A stretch of 64,000 nt of DNA from JAHEFT01 sp963700705 (GCA_963700705.1 CAVOYQ010000011.1:1-64000), one strand, 5' to 3'. Counted from the first letter of the stretch, positions 20,211 through 30,570 are shown. Numbers and translations are program-made. Notes: a model not told the origin generated them from the letters alone.

Positions 20211-21837
20211 CTACTTCAATTCTCTTCGCAAAATTTTTCCGACCGTCGATTTCGGCAGTTCCTTCGATGAACACGACCTGCTTCGGCACTTTGTAACCGG
20301 CCAGGCGTTCACGGCAGAAATTGCGAACGTCTTCTTCGGTAATCGAATCGTCCTTCTTCACAACGAAGAGTTTGACTGCCTCGCCGGTGGCTTCGCTTGG
20401 CGTTCCAACGCAGGCGGACTCAACCACGCCTTCCATGCCGGCAACGGTGTCCTCTATTTCGTTGGGATACACGTTGAAACCTGAAACCAGGATCATGTCC
20501 TTCTTGCGGTCGACAATCCGAAAATAGCCGTCTTTCTCCATCACGGCGATATCGCCGGTTTTAAAGTACCCGTCCGCGGTCATGGCTTCAGCCGTTGCCT
20601 TGGGTTGACGCCAGTATCCAGGCATGACCTGGGGGCCCTTGGCGCAGAGTTCCCCGGGCTCGCCCTGGGGGACTTCGTTGCCATCGTCATCGCGCAGGGA
20701 AATGTCGGTCGAGGGCAGCGGAATCCCGATTCCCGGCCGGTAGTCAGTCACAGCCAGCAGGTTTACGGTAAGCACCGGCGAGGTTTCTGAAAGGCCGTAA
20801 CCTTCCTTGATGTAACTGCCGGTGAGGTCTTTCCAGCGTTGTGAGACCGCCTGCTGCACCGGCGCGCCTCCGCCCATGGTGAATTTCAGATTGGAAAAGT
20901 CAATGTCACTGAACCCCGGGGTATGCAACAAGCCGACAAAAAGGGTATTCACACCGGTGAAAATACTCGGATTCGAAGCCGCCCAGGTTTTCACGAACGA
21001 CTCCATGTCCCTTGGGTTGGTGATCAGTACGTTTTTCTCGCCGCGCTTGAAAAAGCCCAGCGTGTTCACCGTCAACGCGAAAATGTGATACATCGGAATG
21101 GCCGTGATGACGACCTCGGTTCCGTCCTCGATCATGTTGCAGTCGACCGCTTCGAATTGCCAGATATTGGCCACCAGGTTGCCATGCGTCAGCATGGCGC
21201 CCTTGGACAAGCCGGTCGTACCGCCAGTGTATTGCAGGAACAGCAAGTCGTCATGGTCCAGGTCCGGCTCGTTGAATTCCTGGCCGGAACCGGCCGCCAA
21301 TGCATCGGTGAAAGCAATCGTGTTCTGCAGACGCGCATCGACCGGCGGGGAGGGAAGGCCGCGGTTGACCAGGTCGTCAAGGCTGAAAACGATGACGTGC
21401 CGGATCGGGGTCTTATCGATAATTGAGGCAAGGGCACCCGTGGAACCGGAGAAAATGATGATCGTATCTACATCCGCATCATTCAGCTGGTGTTCCAGTT
21501 CATGGGCTGAATACAGTGGATTGACATTGACCTGCACTCCCCCTGCACGGATAACGCCAAACATCCCAACAGCAAACGACAGGGTGTTCGGCGCCATCAT
21601 CGCGACGCGGCCGCCTTTATTTATGCCAAGCCCGTTTTGCAAATAGGCTGCGAAATCGCGTGAAAGCCTGTCTATATCAGCATACGTCAGCTCAGCACCG
21701 AAACTGCTGAAGGCGACATGGTCGGGGAACTTCCTGACCGTATCATTGAACATCTGCACGATCGACCGGCAGCCGGAAAGGTCAACCTCAAAAGGAATCC
21801 CTTCCACGTAATTTTGTTGCCAAATGCGTTCCGCCAT
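20211..21837 (-). CDS. fadD: Long-chain fatty-acid-CoA ligase (frameshifted near 3' end)
   Basis: The protein of about 541 residues has the adenylate-forming motifs YTGGTTGLSKGAMLTH, GGAPVQQAV, GYGLSETSP, DGYFKTGD and GFNVYPNEIEDTV. It activates fatty acids to acyl-CoA through acyl-adenylates. The longest frame appears to run on into the next gene, giving a false 941-residue fusion. One base shifted at about 20258-20268, the sequence reads FIE then ELPKSTVGKILRREL and stops at TAG 20213-20211, exactly the expected FadD C-terminus with the catalytic lysine. So fadD and the AidB-like gene are separate. It starts 13 bp after the RND gene. Confidence 0.88.
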
Positions 21838-21850
21838 ATTTCTACTGTCC

Positions 21851-24292
21851 TCAGTGAACGGATTCGCCGGATTCCAGCTTCAGGCGACCTTCATCGACCT
21901 CGTGCTGCTGGTATTCCTTGGTCGGAATCAGCAGGCGCACCAGCGCCGGCAGCAGGATCAGGGCGCCAAACATGTTCATGATGAACATGAAGGTCAGCAT
22001 CAGCCCCATATCGCCCTGGAACTTGATCGGCGACCACAGCCAGGTGGCCACGCCGATGGCCAGGGTCAGGCCGGTGAAGGAAACCGCCTTGCCGGTGGTT
22101 TTCAGCGTTTCAAAGTAAGCGTCACGCAACTTGAGGCCCCTGTAAAGATAGGTCTCGAGCTTGCTGAAAATATAGATGCCATAGTCCACACCGATACCGA
22201 CACCCAGCGCAATAACCGGCAACGTGGCGACCTTTACACCAATCCCGAGGAACGTCATCAGGGCCTGGCCAAGGACTGAAGTGAGCACCAGTGGGAGGAT
22301 GATGCAGACTACCGCACGCAGCGAACGGAAGGCCAGCAGGACCAGTAAGCACACGACACCGTAGACCCAGGCCAGCATCTTGTACTGCGCCTTGCTGACG
22401 ACGTCATTGGTCGCCGCTTCGATACCGGAATTGCCTGCCGCCATCACGAAGCGGACATTTCCGGTATCAAACTGTTCGATGAATTGGTCTACGGCCGCGA
22501 CAACGGTCAACAGGGTTTCCGCCTTGTGGTCCTCGAGGAATATCATGACCGGCACCAGGTTGCAGTCGGCGTTCATCAGGCCCGGTGGAACTTCCTTGCC
22601 GCTAACCGAACCGTTCAGCACCCATTGGTTGCGCGTGACCGTGGCCCATTTCGGATTGCCCTCGTTGTTTCCGGCGATCGCCCGCTTCGACACATCGATC
22701 AGGGAAATGGCGGATTGCACGCCGGGCACGTCCGACATGACCCACTCGAACATGTCCACCGCCGCGTAGGTCTCGTAGGTCACGCACTGCATGTCCTCGG
22801 TCATGACCATTACGACGAAAACATCCGTGCTGGATGTATAGTTTTCCACGATAAACTTGTTGTCCAGGTTGTACCGGGAGTCCGCCCGCAGTTCAGGAGC
22901 GCCTGCATCGAGGTCGCCGATTTTCAGGTCCTGTCCGTACCAGAGGCCGAATGCAAAGGCGCCTGCCGCGATGAGCACCAGGACCTTCGCTACCGATGTA
23001 TGGGTGTAAATCGTCGAAAACTCGCACAGCCGGTGATAGATCCCGCTGTTTTCGAACTTTTTCATCCGGAGGATCGCTGCGTCGGCGATTCCCTTGAACG
23101 ACATCAGCACGGGAAGGAGGATCAGGTTGGTCAGTATGACAACCAACACCCCGACGCTGGCGGCAATGGCCAGGTCGTGGATCACCTGGATCTCGATGAC
23201 CATTAGTGTCGCAAAACCGATGCCGTCCGACACCAGCGCGGTCAGTCCGGGGACATACAACGACCGGAACGCATACCGCGCCGCTCCTTCATCGTCCCTG
23301 CCCTCGGATTTGCCGTGCATCATTGCGTTGATCATCTGCACGCCGTGACTCACACCGATCGCGAACACCAGGAATGGAATCAGCATGGAGTAAGGATTGA
23401 GGCCGAAGCCCAGGATTTTTAACAATCCTACTTGCCAGGTGACGGCGACTACCGAGCAAAAAACAACAATGATCGAACTCCGGATACACCGCGAGTAAAT
23501 GTAAAACAGGATCAGGGTGATGACGATCGCCAGCACGAAGAAAAACGCCACGTGCCCGGCGCCTTCAATCAGGTCCCCTATGACTTTTGCAAAGCCGGTC
23601 ATGTGAATCCTGATTTTGTCGGTCTGGTACTTGTCGCGGACCAGTTCCTCAAACTGTTTGGATATATCGCCGTAGTTCAGGGGTTCACCGGTTTCCGGGT
23701 AAACCTCCATCAGGGGTGCAATAATGATCGTGGACGTAAAATCGTTGGCCACCAGGTAGCCGACCTGGCCGGACTTCATGATATTGGCGCGAACCTGCTG
23801 CAGGCTTTCCGGAGATCCATCGTAATCGTCCGGCACGACCGTGCCGCCGGTAAACCCCTCTTCGGTCACCTCTCCCCAGCGGACGTTGGGTGTCCACAGG
23901 GATTTGACGCCGGAACGGGCAACCCCGGGGATAAAGAAGACTTCATCGCTGATTTCGCGCAGCGTCTGCATGTATTCCTCGGTGAAAATGTCACCCTCGG
24001 TGGTTTCGACCGCGATCCGCACCGAGTTTCCGAGGCCGGACAATTCGTCCTTGCGTTCCAGGTATGCCGCAATATAGGGATGTTTGACGGGCACCATTTT
24101 TTCGAAACTGGCGTCAGGCCTGACCTGGACGGCCTGCGAGCCCAGCGCAACCGTGATCAGCAGAAATACCAGGGCAACCCAGACCCGCTTGCCGAAAATG
24201 ATATTTTCGATCGAAGATTCGGCTTCCAGGAAAAAGTGTTCAATTGCGTTGACGATCCGATCGACGAAACCTGCTTTTTTATGCTCGCTCAT
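21851..24292 (-). CDS. RND/MMPL-family inner-membrane lipid transporter-like permease
   Basis: The 813-residue protein has two sets of six membrane helices, each preceded by a large periplasmic loop: one helix at about residues 35-55 then loop to about 250, and a second helix at about 430-450 then loop to about 640. Typical segments are ISVGVSHGV-like FAIGVSHGVQMINAMMHGKS, DGIGFATLMVI and, in the second half, ALGVGIGVDYGIYIFSKLE. The sequence ends in a basic, charged tail. MMPL and hopanoid-type RND proteins move lipids or hydrophobic molecules using the proton gradient. No membrane-fusion protein or TolC gene is adjacent. It lies 10 bp after the YCF48-like gene and 13 bp before fadD. Confidence 0.88.
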   Translation of the reverse strand: MSEHKKAGFVDRIVNAIEHFFLEAESSIENIIFGKRVWVALVFLLITVALGSQAVQVRPDASFEKMVPVKHPYIAAYLERKDELSGLGNSVRIAVETTEGDIFTEEYMQTLREISDEVFFIPGVARSGVKSLWTPNVRWGEVTEEGFTGGTVVPDDYDGSPESLQQVRANIMKSGQVGYLVANDFTSTIIIAPLMEVYPETGEPLNYGDISKQFEELVRDKYQTDKIRIHMTGFAKVIGDLIEGAGHVAFFFVLAIVITLILFYIYSRCIRSSIIVVFCSVVAVTWQVGLLKILGFGLNPYSMLIPFLVFAIGVSHGVQMINAMMHGKSEGRDDEGAARYAFRSLYVPGLTALVSDGIGFATLMVIEIQVIHDLAIAASVGVLVVILTNLILLPVLMSFKGIADAAILRMKKFENSGIYHRLCEFSTIYTHTSVAKVLVLIAAGAFAFGLWYGQDLKIGDLDAGAPELRADSRYNLDNKFIVENYTSSTDVFVVMVMTEDMQCVTYETYAAVDMFEWVMSDVPGVQSAISLIDVSKRAIAGNNEGNPKWATVTRNQWVLNGSVSGKEVPPGLMNADCNLVPVMIFLEDHKAETLLTVVAAVDQFIEQFDTGNVRFVMAAGNSGIEAATNDVVSKAQYKMLAWVYGVVCLLVLLAFRSLRAVVCIILPLVLTSVLGQALMTFLGIGVKVATLPVIALGVGIGVDYGIYIFSKLETYLYRGLKLRDAYFETLKTTGKAVSFTGLTLAIGVATWLWSPIKFQGDMGLMLTFMFIMNMFGALILLPALVRLLIPTKEYQQHEVDEGRLKLESGESVH

Positions 24293-24302
24293 GGTGTCCG
24301 CC

Positions 24303-25493
24303 TCATGGATTTTCGTGTGGTGATGCCAGGGGTTGACCGGTCGTGTCGGCCTTTCGGATTCCTCCCAGGCCTACCAGCAGGACATTACCCTGGTCCGTTT
24401 GTATCACTCCGGTTATCGGGTTGCGGTCGGGATTGTTGGCCAGGCTGAATTTCTGCGCGCCTGGACCGCGAACCAGGATGGTTCCTCCCTGCCCTGCGAG
24501 GAATACGGTACCGTCCTCAAGCAGTGCACCACCCATCAATGTCACCGTGGTCCCGGAATCCAGAGCGCTCCATGTTTCCCCTTTATCCGTGGAACCGAAC
24601 AGGTTTCCGCGCAGGCCATACGCCAGTAATTCATAGCCACCGTTGTCGCCGGGAACCACCACGATTCCATAAAACGAGCCCTCGTAGCCGGGTTCGAGGC
24701 TATCCCAGGTCAGGCCCCCATCCATCGAACGAAACACGAATCCCGCTTCGCCCGCGATAAACAACGCCCCGTCGGGAGCCGGGGTTATCTGGTTCAGGTG
24801 ATAGGCTTCGGCATTGTCCATCCGGTCCGAAACCAGTTCCCAATTTTTTCCACCATCGGTGGTGTGCAGCAACATCCCGTAGGAACCCGTGACAAAACCT
24901 TCCTGCTCATCCCGGAACCACACATCCAGTAAGGGCCGGACCGGGCCGGCTGATGTGTCGTCCGTCGCGCCTTCCAGCATGAACTCTGCTTCCTCCAGTG
25001 CGTACTGGGCGTCCTCCAGTTCCGCCTCATCGGGTTCTTCCTGTGACTCGATGGCTTCGAGCTCCGCCCTGTACTGCTCCACGATTCGCCCGGCGACCGC
25101 CATGATCTGTTCGTTGAGCTGGTATCCGTCGAGCTGCTTTTGCCAGGTCCTGCCCCCGTCGCCCGAGTGCAGGATCAGGCCGTCATGACCTACCGCCCAG
25201 CCGGAATCGGGTGAAGGGAAATAAACACCGGTCAGTGCCACCGAAGCCGGCACTTCCGCCTGAACCCAGGTATCGCCGTTGTCGCTTGATTCGATGATCA
25301 CACCGTAGGTTCCGACCGCGACGAACGACTCATCCCCGCGACTCGTAATATCCAGCAACAAAGTCCGCGTTGCCGCCTCACTCTGAACGGCTGGCGTTTC
25401 GAGCAAATCAATCGCAAAAGCCGGAGAAATGAATCCCGTGACCGAAAGCGCGAGCAGCGCTATCAGTCGTTTACAGTGAATCAAATTGATCAT
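24303..25493 (-). CDS. YCF48/BNR-type beta-propeller protein, exported
   Basis: Start ATG 25493 gives a signal peptide (MINLIHCKRLIALLALSVTG, cleavage after SPAFA). The 396-residue protein has several BNR/Asp-box repeats, such as SSDNGDTWVQA, HSGDGGRTWQK, TTDGGKNWELV, SMDGGLTWDSL and STDKGETWSAL. This layout is that of the YCF48 (HCF136-like) propeller; known YCF48 helps photosystem II assembly, which cannot apply here. A glutamate-rich helical insertion of about 40 residues (AELEAIESQEEPDEAELEDA region) interrupts the propeller after the second repeat. Placed between DUF1329 and RND genes, it may assemble or gate the pump in the periplasm (inference). Confidence 0.82.
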   Translation of the reverse strand: MINLIHCKRLIALLALSVTGFISPAFAIDLLETPAVQSEAATRTLLLDITSRGDESFVAVGTYGVIIESSDNGDTWVQAEVPASVALTGVYFPSPDSGWAVGHDGLILHSGDGGRTWQKQLDGYQLNEQIMAVAGRIVEQYRAELEAIESQEEPDEAELEDAQYALEEAEFMLEGATDDTSAGPVRPLLDVWFRDEQEGFVTGSYGMLLHTTDGGKNWELVSDRMDNAEAYHLNQITPAPDGALFIAGEAGFVFRSMDGGLTWDSLEPGYEGSFYGIVVVPGDNGGYELLAYGLRGNLFGSTDKGETWSALDSGTTVTLMGGALLEDGTVFLAGQGGTILVRGPGAQKFSLANNPDRNPITGVIQTDQGNVLLVGLGGIRKADTTGQPLASPHENP

Positions 25494-25595
25494 TGGCTGG
25501 TTCCGGACAGGTGGTCGACGACTTGAATGTACAACATCCAGGGACAACAATGCCAGAGGCCGGTGTTGTACCGGCCCCTGGCACGGGTTCAGATC

Positions 25596-26960
25596 CTAGC
25601 GTTTCCCAAGGCGTCTGAGGGCGCCGGTATCGTAATCGTCGCGTTTCATTTTCAGGTTGAAAATATAGGCGCTCTTCTCTTCATTGGTGAGTCCGAGCGT
25701 CAGGTAACGGCCATCATTGAGATCCATCAGGGTTTCCACCGTGATCCACGGAACATTCTCGGTGTAGTACTGGATCACGTGACCTTCACCGATGCGCCAC
25801 AGTTGCATCTGGCCGTCGTACTGATCCTTGACAACGATCTGCCAGGTGTCTTCGTCCAGGAAGAATACCCGCTTGGCGTAAATATGCCGTGCACCTTCTT
25901 TCAGGGTGGCTTCGATCTCCCACACCCGGTGCAGCTCATACCTGGGGTAGTCCTGGTTCATGTGACCCTTGAGGTGAATATCCTTGTACTTCAGCGTCGG
26001 AGAGCCCAGCTCATAGGAGTTGTAGGGAATGTACATTTCCTTCTTGCCCACCAGTTTCCAGTTATAACGGTCAGGGGCGCCGTTCATCATGTCAAAATCA
26101 TCGGCGGTACGGGTGCCGTCAGAGCCCTGTCCCGGGCCGTCGTATGCGACCTGCGGGGCACGGCGCACGCGGCGCTGACCGGCGTTATACAGCCATGCCC
26201 GACGGGGATCCTCGACCTGGTTGACCGTCTCATGCACCAGCAGGACCGTTCCGGTCAGCTGCGGCGGTGAGTGAATGGCATAGGTGAAGTACACCAGCAC
26301 GTTCCGGTCTTTCACCGGGTCCATCCCACCCTCCAGGAACTGGGGCCAGGTAAACGTATCGGTGATGCCGACGGGCACGAAGGCGCCGTTGGATTGCACA
26401 GGCACCTGGACGTAAGTCCGTTGTGCCGAACCTCCGCGGTACCGTGTGATGTGGTTCCAGAAGACCTCGTAGGCATTTTGAGGAATCGGAAAGGCCTGGG
26501 CGACGCCGAAATTGATCACGCCATTACCGTCGTTTACCAGTTCCGCATTCAGTCCGTTTTCACGCACCACCGTGTAAACATTTTCCGGTAATGCCGCGGT
26601 TCGGTGGGTGGGATAAACGACCATCTTGTAGTCGGGATATTTCTTGAACAGTGCGACCTGGCCGGGTGAAAGGTTGGCCGCATACTGGTCGACATTGCTG
26701 GCGGTAATCGTGAACAACGGCTGTTCGCCCACGAACGGATTTGCCAGGTGACCGTCTGCTACATAACCCGCCGGCGGAGAGGTCATTCCACCCGTCCAGG
26801 CCGGAATGGTCCCGGCCGCGTTGCCGGCCCGTTCCGATCCCATCGGGGTCAGGTCGTTTTCCAGGCGGGTCAGTTCCGACTCAGGAACCTTGGCCAGGAC
26901 ACTGCTCACGCTGAGCACCAGTGCTGCGCAGAGGGCAGCTTTTGTGAAAATGTGTTTCAT
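25596..26960 (-). CDS. DUF1329 periplasmic/outer-membrane-associated protein
   Basis: The 454-residue protein starts with a signal peptide (MKHIFTKAALCAALVLSVSS, cleavage after VLA). Diagnostic segments are LTPMGSERAGNAAGTIPAW, NPFVGEQPLFTIT and, near the C-terminus, AKRVFFLDEDTWQIVVKDQY. DUF1329 proteins are thought to share the LolA/LolB type half-barrel that holds lipids; function is not established. No lipobox cysteine follows the signal, so it is probably soluble in the periplasm. It follows the DUF1302 gene by 31 bp, the usual pairing in proteobacteria. Confidence 0.88.
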   Translation of the reverse strand: MKHIFTKAALCAALVLSVSSVLAKVPESELTRLENDLTPMGSERAGNAAGTIPAWTGGMTSPPAGYVADGHLANPFVGEQPLFTITASNVDQYAANLSPGQVALFKKYPDYKMVVYPTHRTAALPENVYTVVRENGLNAELVNDGNGVINFGVAQAFPIPQNAYEVFWNHITRYRGGSAQRTYVQVPVQSNGAFVPVGITDTFTWPQFLEGGMDPVKDRNVLVYFTYAIHSPPQLTGTVLLVHETVNQVEDPRRAWLYNAGQRRVRRAPQVAYDGPGQGSDGTRTADDFDMMNGAPDRYNWKLVGKKEMYIPYNSYELGSPTLKYKDIHLKGHMNQDYPRYELHRVWEIEATLKEGARHIYAKRVFFLDEDTWQIVVKDQYDGQMQLWRIGEGHVIQYYTENVPWITVETLMDLNDGRYLTLGLTNEEKSAYIFNLKMKRDDYDTGALRRLGKR

Positions 26961-26991
26961 AATTCTTTAACTCCTCAAGCTGAATGCGTGA

Positions 26992-28824
26992 TCAGAAATC
27001 CAAGGACACGGTGAACGAGAAGAAATCGCGATCTACCTGGGTATTCGCATAACCACCCATGAACCAGGTGTAGGCGATGGCCGCACGGTACTTGGTCAGG
27101 TAGTTCGCACCGAGGGCGACGCCCAGGGCCTTGCGGCCGTCGATAAACGCGCCGGTTGGTGCAGTGCCGCTGACGTCCTGTGACCAGGCAATGCTGGGGG
27201 TCAGTTCAACTCCGGAAAATACATTGGGGTAATTGGCTGATGCGCGCAACCGGTAGCCCCAGGAGTTCGTGGTGACGAAACCTTCATCCGAAGGACCATT
27301 GAGGTTGGTCGGTGCGCCGAATATGGGATTACGGCCGTAGGGCATGACGCTGATATCCGGCAGATCACTGATGCCGACCCAGGCCACTTCACCTACAAAG
27401 CTCACACGTTCCGCCCCCAGGCCCTGGTCCCAGAAATAAACGGCGGTCGTTTGCGCCTGGGTGACATCGAAGCGGTCGTAGCCCAGCGCCTCACCGTACC
27501 CGGTAGTGGCGAAACTGCCGAAAGCGCCGCATGCGCGGCCACCGAACTGTCCGTACACCACGTTGCCCGTCGGGGTTCCGCAGTATGCGCCCTGCGTGGC
27601 CAGCACCGCGAGGGCGGCAGTCAACTGGGTCGTGCCGTTGACACCCACCGGCAAGCCGGTCTTGTAACTCACTTCACCGGACAAGGCCATGGTTCCGATA
27701 TTGGTGGCAAATGTCAGGCCCCAGATATGGGTATCTTCAGGATACGCCACCTGGTAGAGGGTCGGAACGGGTCTTCCACCCAATACGGAACCCTCTGTGA
27801 CTCCAACCATGCTGTATACCGAGTTCAGAACCGGGGTGCGGTTATGCAGGTTCTGGTAGTACAGGCCAAATTCCGTATCGATCTGTTCCACGTATTTGCG
27901 GATGGCGATACCAAACTGACCGCCATTTGATGGCTCGTCCACAAACGGGTCTTTCCGCGCCATATTAATGTTTTGCAGAATGGAATCAGGGAAGTAAATG
28001 GAGGAGCCCGGTATCAGGGCCTCCGGAGCGATCAGCTTATTACAACCTTCCGCCGCGAAATCGACATCCGAGAAATACGTACCGCAGCCGTCGATCACGG
28101 TTTTTTCCCACTTCAGCTGGTAAAACGCCTCGAGGCTCCAGCCGTCACCCATGCCGAGGTTGGCATAAATCAGGTTGACAGGGAGCAAGCCTTCCTTGAT
28201 TTCCGCGCCGGGCCGCCGGAAGGCGGAAACATCGATCGGGTTCAGGACGTTGATGCCCTGGATAAAGGTGGCTTCACCCCAGTTGACCACCTGGCGGCCA
28301 AGACGGACATCCAGCGGCATATCGCCCAGGTCGAAACTTCCATAGGCAAACAGGTCAAGCAGGGCGAGACCGGAAAACTTGGCGTAATCGGCAAAGTCTT
28401 CGTCGTTCAGTTCCGCGCCGGCAACATAATTATTGGGTCCGTGGCCGTGCGGCACGCCGTTGTTCATCAGCGCAAAATCGTACCAGTACTTGATTCGACC
28501 AAAACCACCGAACTGCCCGTTGTCGATTTCGATTTCGGACGTACCCTTGATGATGTTGGAGAAAATATCGCCTTTCTCAAAGTTCAGATCGCCGTCATCG
28601 GTCAAAATAGCCTGGCCGGTTCCGCCGTTGCCTTTACCGATAAGCGCAGGATCAATATCTGCGCCTCTCCAGGAAATGCCGTAACTGATCGTGTTGTCCC
28701 AGCTTCCCGACCAGTCCCCCCAATCAAAATCTACCGCGTACACGGGGGATGACATGACCAGGGCTGCGGCGATCGCCAGGGGGCAGCCGCGTAATCTGAA
28801 TTTCGTGCCTTGCTTTTTATTCAT
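26992..28824 (-). CDS. DUF1302 outer-membrane beta-barrel-like protein
   Basis: The 610-residue protein (ATG 28824, with GGAAGGAG upstream) carries a signal peptide ending SSPVYA. Alternating polar/aromatic strands follow, typical of an outer-membrane barrel, for example WSGSWDNTISYGISWRG, LGRQVVNWGEATFIQGINVL and the C-terminal strand DFFSFTVSLDF ending in phenylalanine. DUF1302 genes commonly neighbour DUF1329 genes. It is the first gene of the minus-strand operon reaching to 18534. The 222 bp upstream, shared with the divergent acyltransferase gene, should hold both promoters; I see no clear consensus there. Confidence 0.87.
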   Translation of the reverse strand: MNKKQGTKFRLRGCPLAIAAALVMSSPVYAVDFDWGDWSGSWDNTISYGISWRGADIDPALIGKGNGGTGQAILTDDGDLNFEKGDIFSNIIKGTSEIEIDNGQFGGFGRIKYWYDFALMNNGVPHGHGPNNYVAGAELNDEDFADYAKFSGLALLDLFAYGSFDLGDMPLDVRLGRQVVNWGEATFIQGINVLNPIDVSAFRRPGAEIKEGLLPVNLIYANLGMGDGWSLEAFYQLKWEKTVIDGCGTYFSDVDFAAEGCNKLIAPEALIPGSSIYFPDSILQNINMARKDPFVDEPSNGGQFGIAIRKYVEQIDTEFGLYYQNLHNRTPVLNSVYSMVGVTEGSVLGGRPVPTLYQVAYPEDTHIWGLTFATNIGTMALSGEVSYKTGLPVGVNGTTQLTAALAVLATQGAYCGTPTGNVVYGQFGGRACGAFGSFATTGYGEALGYDRFDVTQAQTTAVYFWDQGLGAERVSFVGEVAWVGISDLPDISVMPYGRNPIFGAPTNLNGPSDEGFVTTNSWGYRLRASANYPNVFSGVELTPSIAWSQDVSGTAPTGAFIDGRKALGVALGANYLTKYRAAIAYTWFMGGYANTQVDRDFFSFTVSLDF

Positions 28825-29046
28825 GGTGGTCTCTCCTTCCGACAAACCGGGGATACGTAGCATATCACTTTAACGAAATTTAAATCTTTAGAGAAGGTGG
28901 CTGATGAATTATGCGATCAGGCGCACGGTTTGTCATGACCTAGATCAGATTCATTCATGGGACTAACACCATTCGGGATTCGCCTCCCCAAGAATGCGCG
29001 TTAATTTGTGATAGCATTTTTCAGATCACCCGCTGGAATTGGACTG

Positions 29047-30423
29047 ATGAGAAAACTGTCTGCAATGGATCTGGCATTCTTCATCGCGGAATCGGCGGAA
29101 AGCCCCAAGCATGTGGCGGGCCTGATGTTATTCAGGAAACCGCGAAACTGCGGCCCGGATTTTGGCCGCAAACTGGTCGAGGAACTGAAGACCCACCAGC
29201 AGCTGACCGAGCCGTTCAACCTCACGATTCACCTGACCGGCCTGACGGGACCGCGCTGGGAGCCCTGCCGCCGGTTCGACGTGGAACAACATGTTTTCCA
29301 CCACCGCGCAAAAAAAGCCCGCAGCTGGAAAGAAGCGAAAGAACTGGCGGCCCGGCTGCACGAGCCGTTACTGGACCGGTCCAGGCCGTTGTGGGAGTAC
29401 CACCTGATCGACAACATCGAAAAAGCCAGGTTCGCGGTATATCTCAAAATACACCATGCCTACGCGGATGGCATGACCATGACCACCTGGTTGAACAAAG
29501 GCCTGAACAGCTCGGCAAGCGATACATCGCTGCAGCCGCCATGGACCATGCCTGCCGCGGGAGGAAGCCGGGACCAAAAAGGCGCATTTTCATTGTCCGA
29601 AAATGTCCGGATGCTGAATGAACTGGCCATGCGCCAGGTCTTTACAGCGGGAGGAATGGCCAAAATGGGTGCACAGCAGCTGTTGGAGAGATCCGGGCTG
29701 ACCCGCAAAAACGTTTCGCTGAATTTCAACACCAGCCATGAGACCCCCTTGACCGGCAGTGCGACTCCCGGGCGGGAGATCGCCACGACACATATACCGA
29801 TGGATGACGTGAAGCAGGTTTGCAAGGCAACCCGTTCGACCCTGAACCACGTCGCCCTGTCCTGCATTGACGGCGCTTTGCACGGTTACCTGGAGGAAAC
29901 CGGCCACCCGGTGGACCACCCGCTGACCATCCAGATGCCGGTCAACCTGCGCGATGACGATGGCGGCGGGTCCGGTAACAGGCTCGGCGTTGCGTTGGTT
30001 GAGTTGGCCAGCCCCACGGATGACCCGTTCCTGCGCCTGCAGGAAATCGGCCATTCGCTCCACAACGTCAAACAACAGGTGGCCAATGTCCGCGGCGAAG
30101 CGCTGCAGCAATACACGGTGGTGATGGCGCTTGCCGGCGAATTGCTGGAAAAGCTGAAACTCAGCAACCGGATCCCCAGCAATGGGTACACCCTGGTTTC
30201 GAATGTGCCAGGTCCGGTAAACCCGCTCTACCTGAAAGGCGCAAAGCTCGAACAGATGTACCCGATCAGCATCCTGGTACCCGGCCTGCGAATGAACATC
30301 ACCCTGTTCAGTTGCGGCGGCGTCCTGAACTTCGGAATCGTCGCGACCAGGGACCTGGAAAACCTGGACAGGCTGGCGGACTTGATCCGTGAAGAGTTTA
30401 ACCTGCTGCTGGGAAAGACCTAG
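29047..30423 (+). CDS. WS/DGAT-like wax ester synthase / diacylglycerol acyltransferase
   Basis: The 458-residue protein has the catalytic HHxxxDG motif (HHAYADG at about residues 135-141), the N-terminal LSAMDLAFFIAES and the C-terminal PGPVNPLYLKGAKLEQMYP, all typical of the bacterial bifunctional WS/DGAT family. Members esterify fatty alcohols or diacylglycerol with acyl-CoA at the inner membrane. Start ATG 29047 is chosen; ATG 29065 and an upstream GTG at 29008 are alternatives. It is divergent from the DUF1302 operon, and the acyl-CoA made by FadD there would be its natural substrate (inference). Confidence 0.85.
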   Translation: MRKLSAMDLAFFIAESAESPKHVAGLMLFRKPRNCGPDFGRKLVEELKTHQQLTEPFNLTIHLTGLTGPRWEPCRRFDVEQHVFHHRAKKARSWKEAKELAARLHEPLLDRSRPLWEYHLIDNIEKARFAVYLKIHHAYADGMTMTTWLNKGLNSSASDTSLQPPWTMPAAGGSRDQKGAFSLSENVRMLNELAMRQVFTAGGMAKMGAQQLLERSGLTRKNVSLNFNTSHETPLTGSATPGREIATTHIPMDDVKQVCKATRSTLNHVALSCIDGALHGYLEETGHPVDHPLTIQMPVNLRDDDGGGSGNRLGVALVELASPTDDPFLRLQEIGHSLHNVKQQVANVRGEALQQYTVVMALAGELLEKLKLSNRIPSNGYTLVSNVPGPVNPLYLKGAKLEQMYPISILVPGLRMNITLFSCGGVLNFGIVATRDLENLDRLADLIREEFNLLLGKT

Positions 30424-30448
30424 CAACGGGTTATTTTGGGATAGTTTC

Positions 30449-30529
30449 GTGGGAGCCGGCCTTGCCGGCGATTTCAGATTTTTTGGGCCATGGAGAATTC
30501 AGGCTTTCGCCGGCAAGGCCGGCTCCCAC
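30449..30529. repeat. REP-type inverted pair (GTGGGAGCCGGC family)
   Basis: The 23 bases at 30449-30471 (starting GTGGGAGCCGGCCTTGCC) are the perfect reverse complement of 30507-30529, with 35 bases between them. This type of extragenic palindrome is common in gammaproteobacterial genomes. It lies between the acyltransferase stop and the GMC oxidoreductase start, where transcript folding could alter expression. Confidence 0.85.
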
Positions 30530-30570
30530 ATAGCGTTTTCCTGAAGAAGCCAAAGAGGAAGATAAAGAAC

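Noticed and set aside
18534..21837. A natural fusion of acyl-CoA ligase and AidB-like dehydrogenase (941-residue open frame)
   Set aside because: The alternative frame at about 20211-20268 gives the exact FadD C-terminus (ELPKSTVGKILRREL) with a stop, and the AidB-like gene has its own ATG at 20202. The open read-through results from one extra base.
18534..21837. FadD and AidB-like genes as dmdB/dmdC partners of the DmdA-like enzyme
   Set aside because: They are convergent with that operon, directly follow the RND gene with tiny gaps, and resemble long-chain acyl-CoA enzymes. Belonging to the lipid operon is the simpler reading.
24303..25493. Photosystem II assembly factor (YCF48)
   Set aside because: The propeller resembles YCF48, but no photosynthesis gene is in the window and the context is lipid transport. 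Only the fold name is kept.
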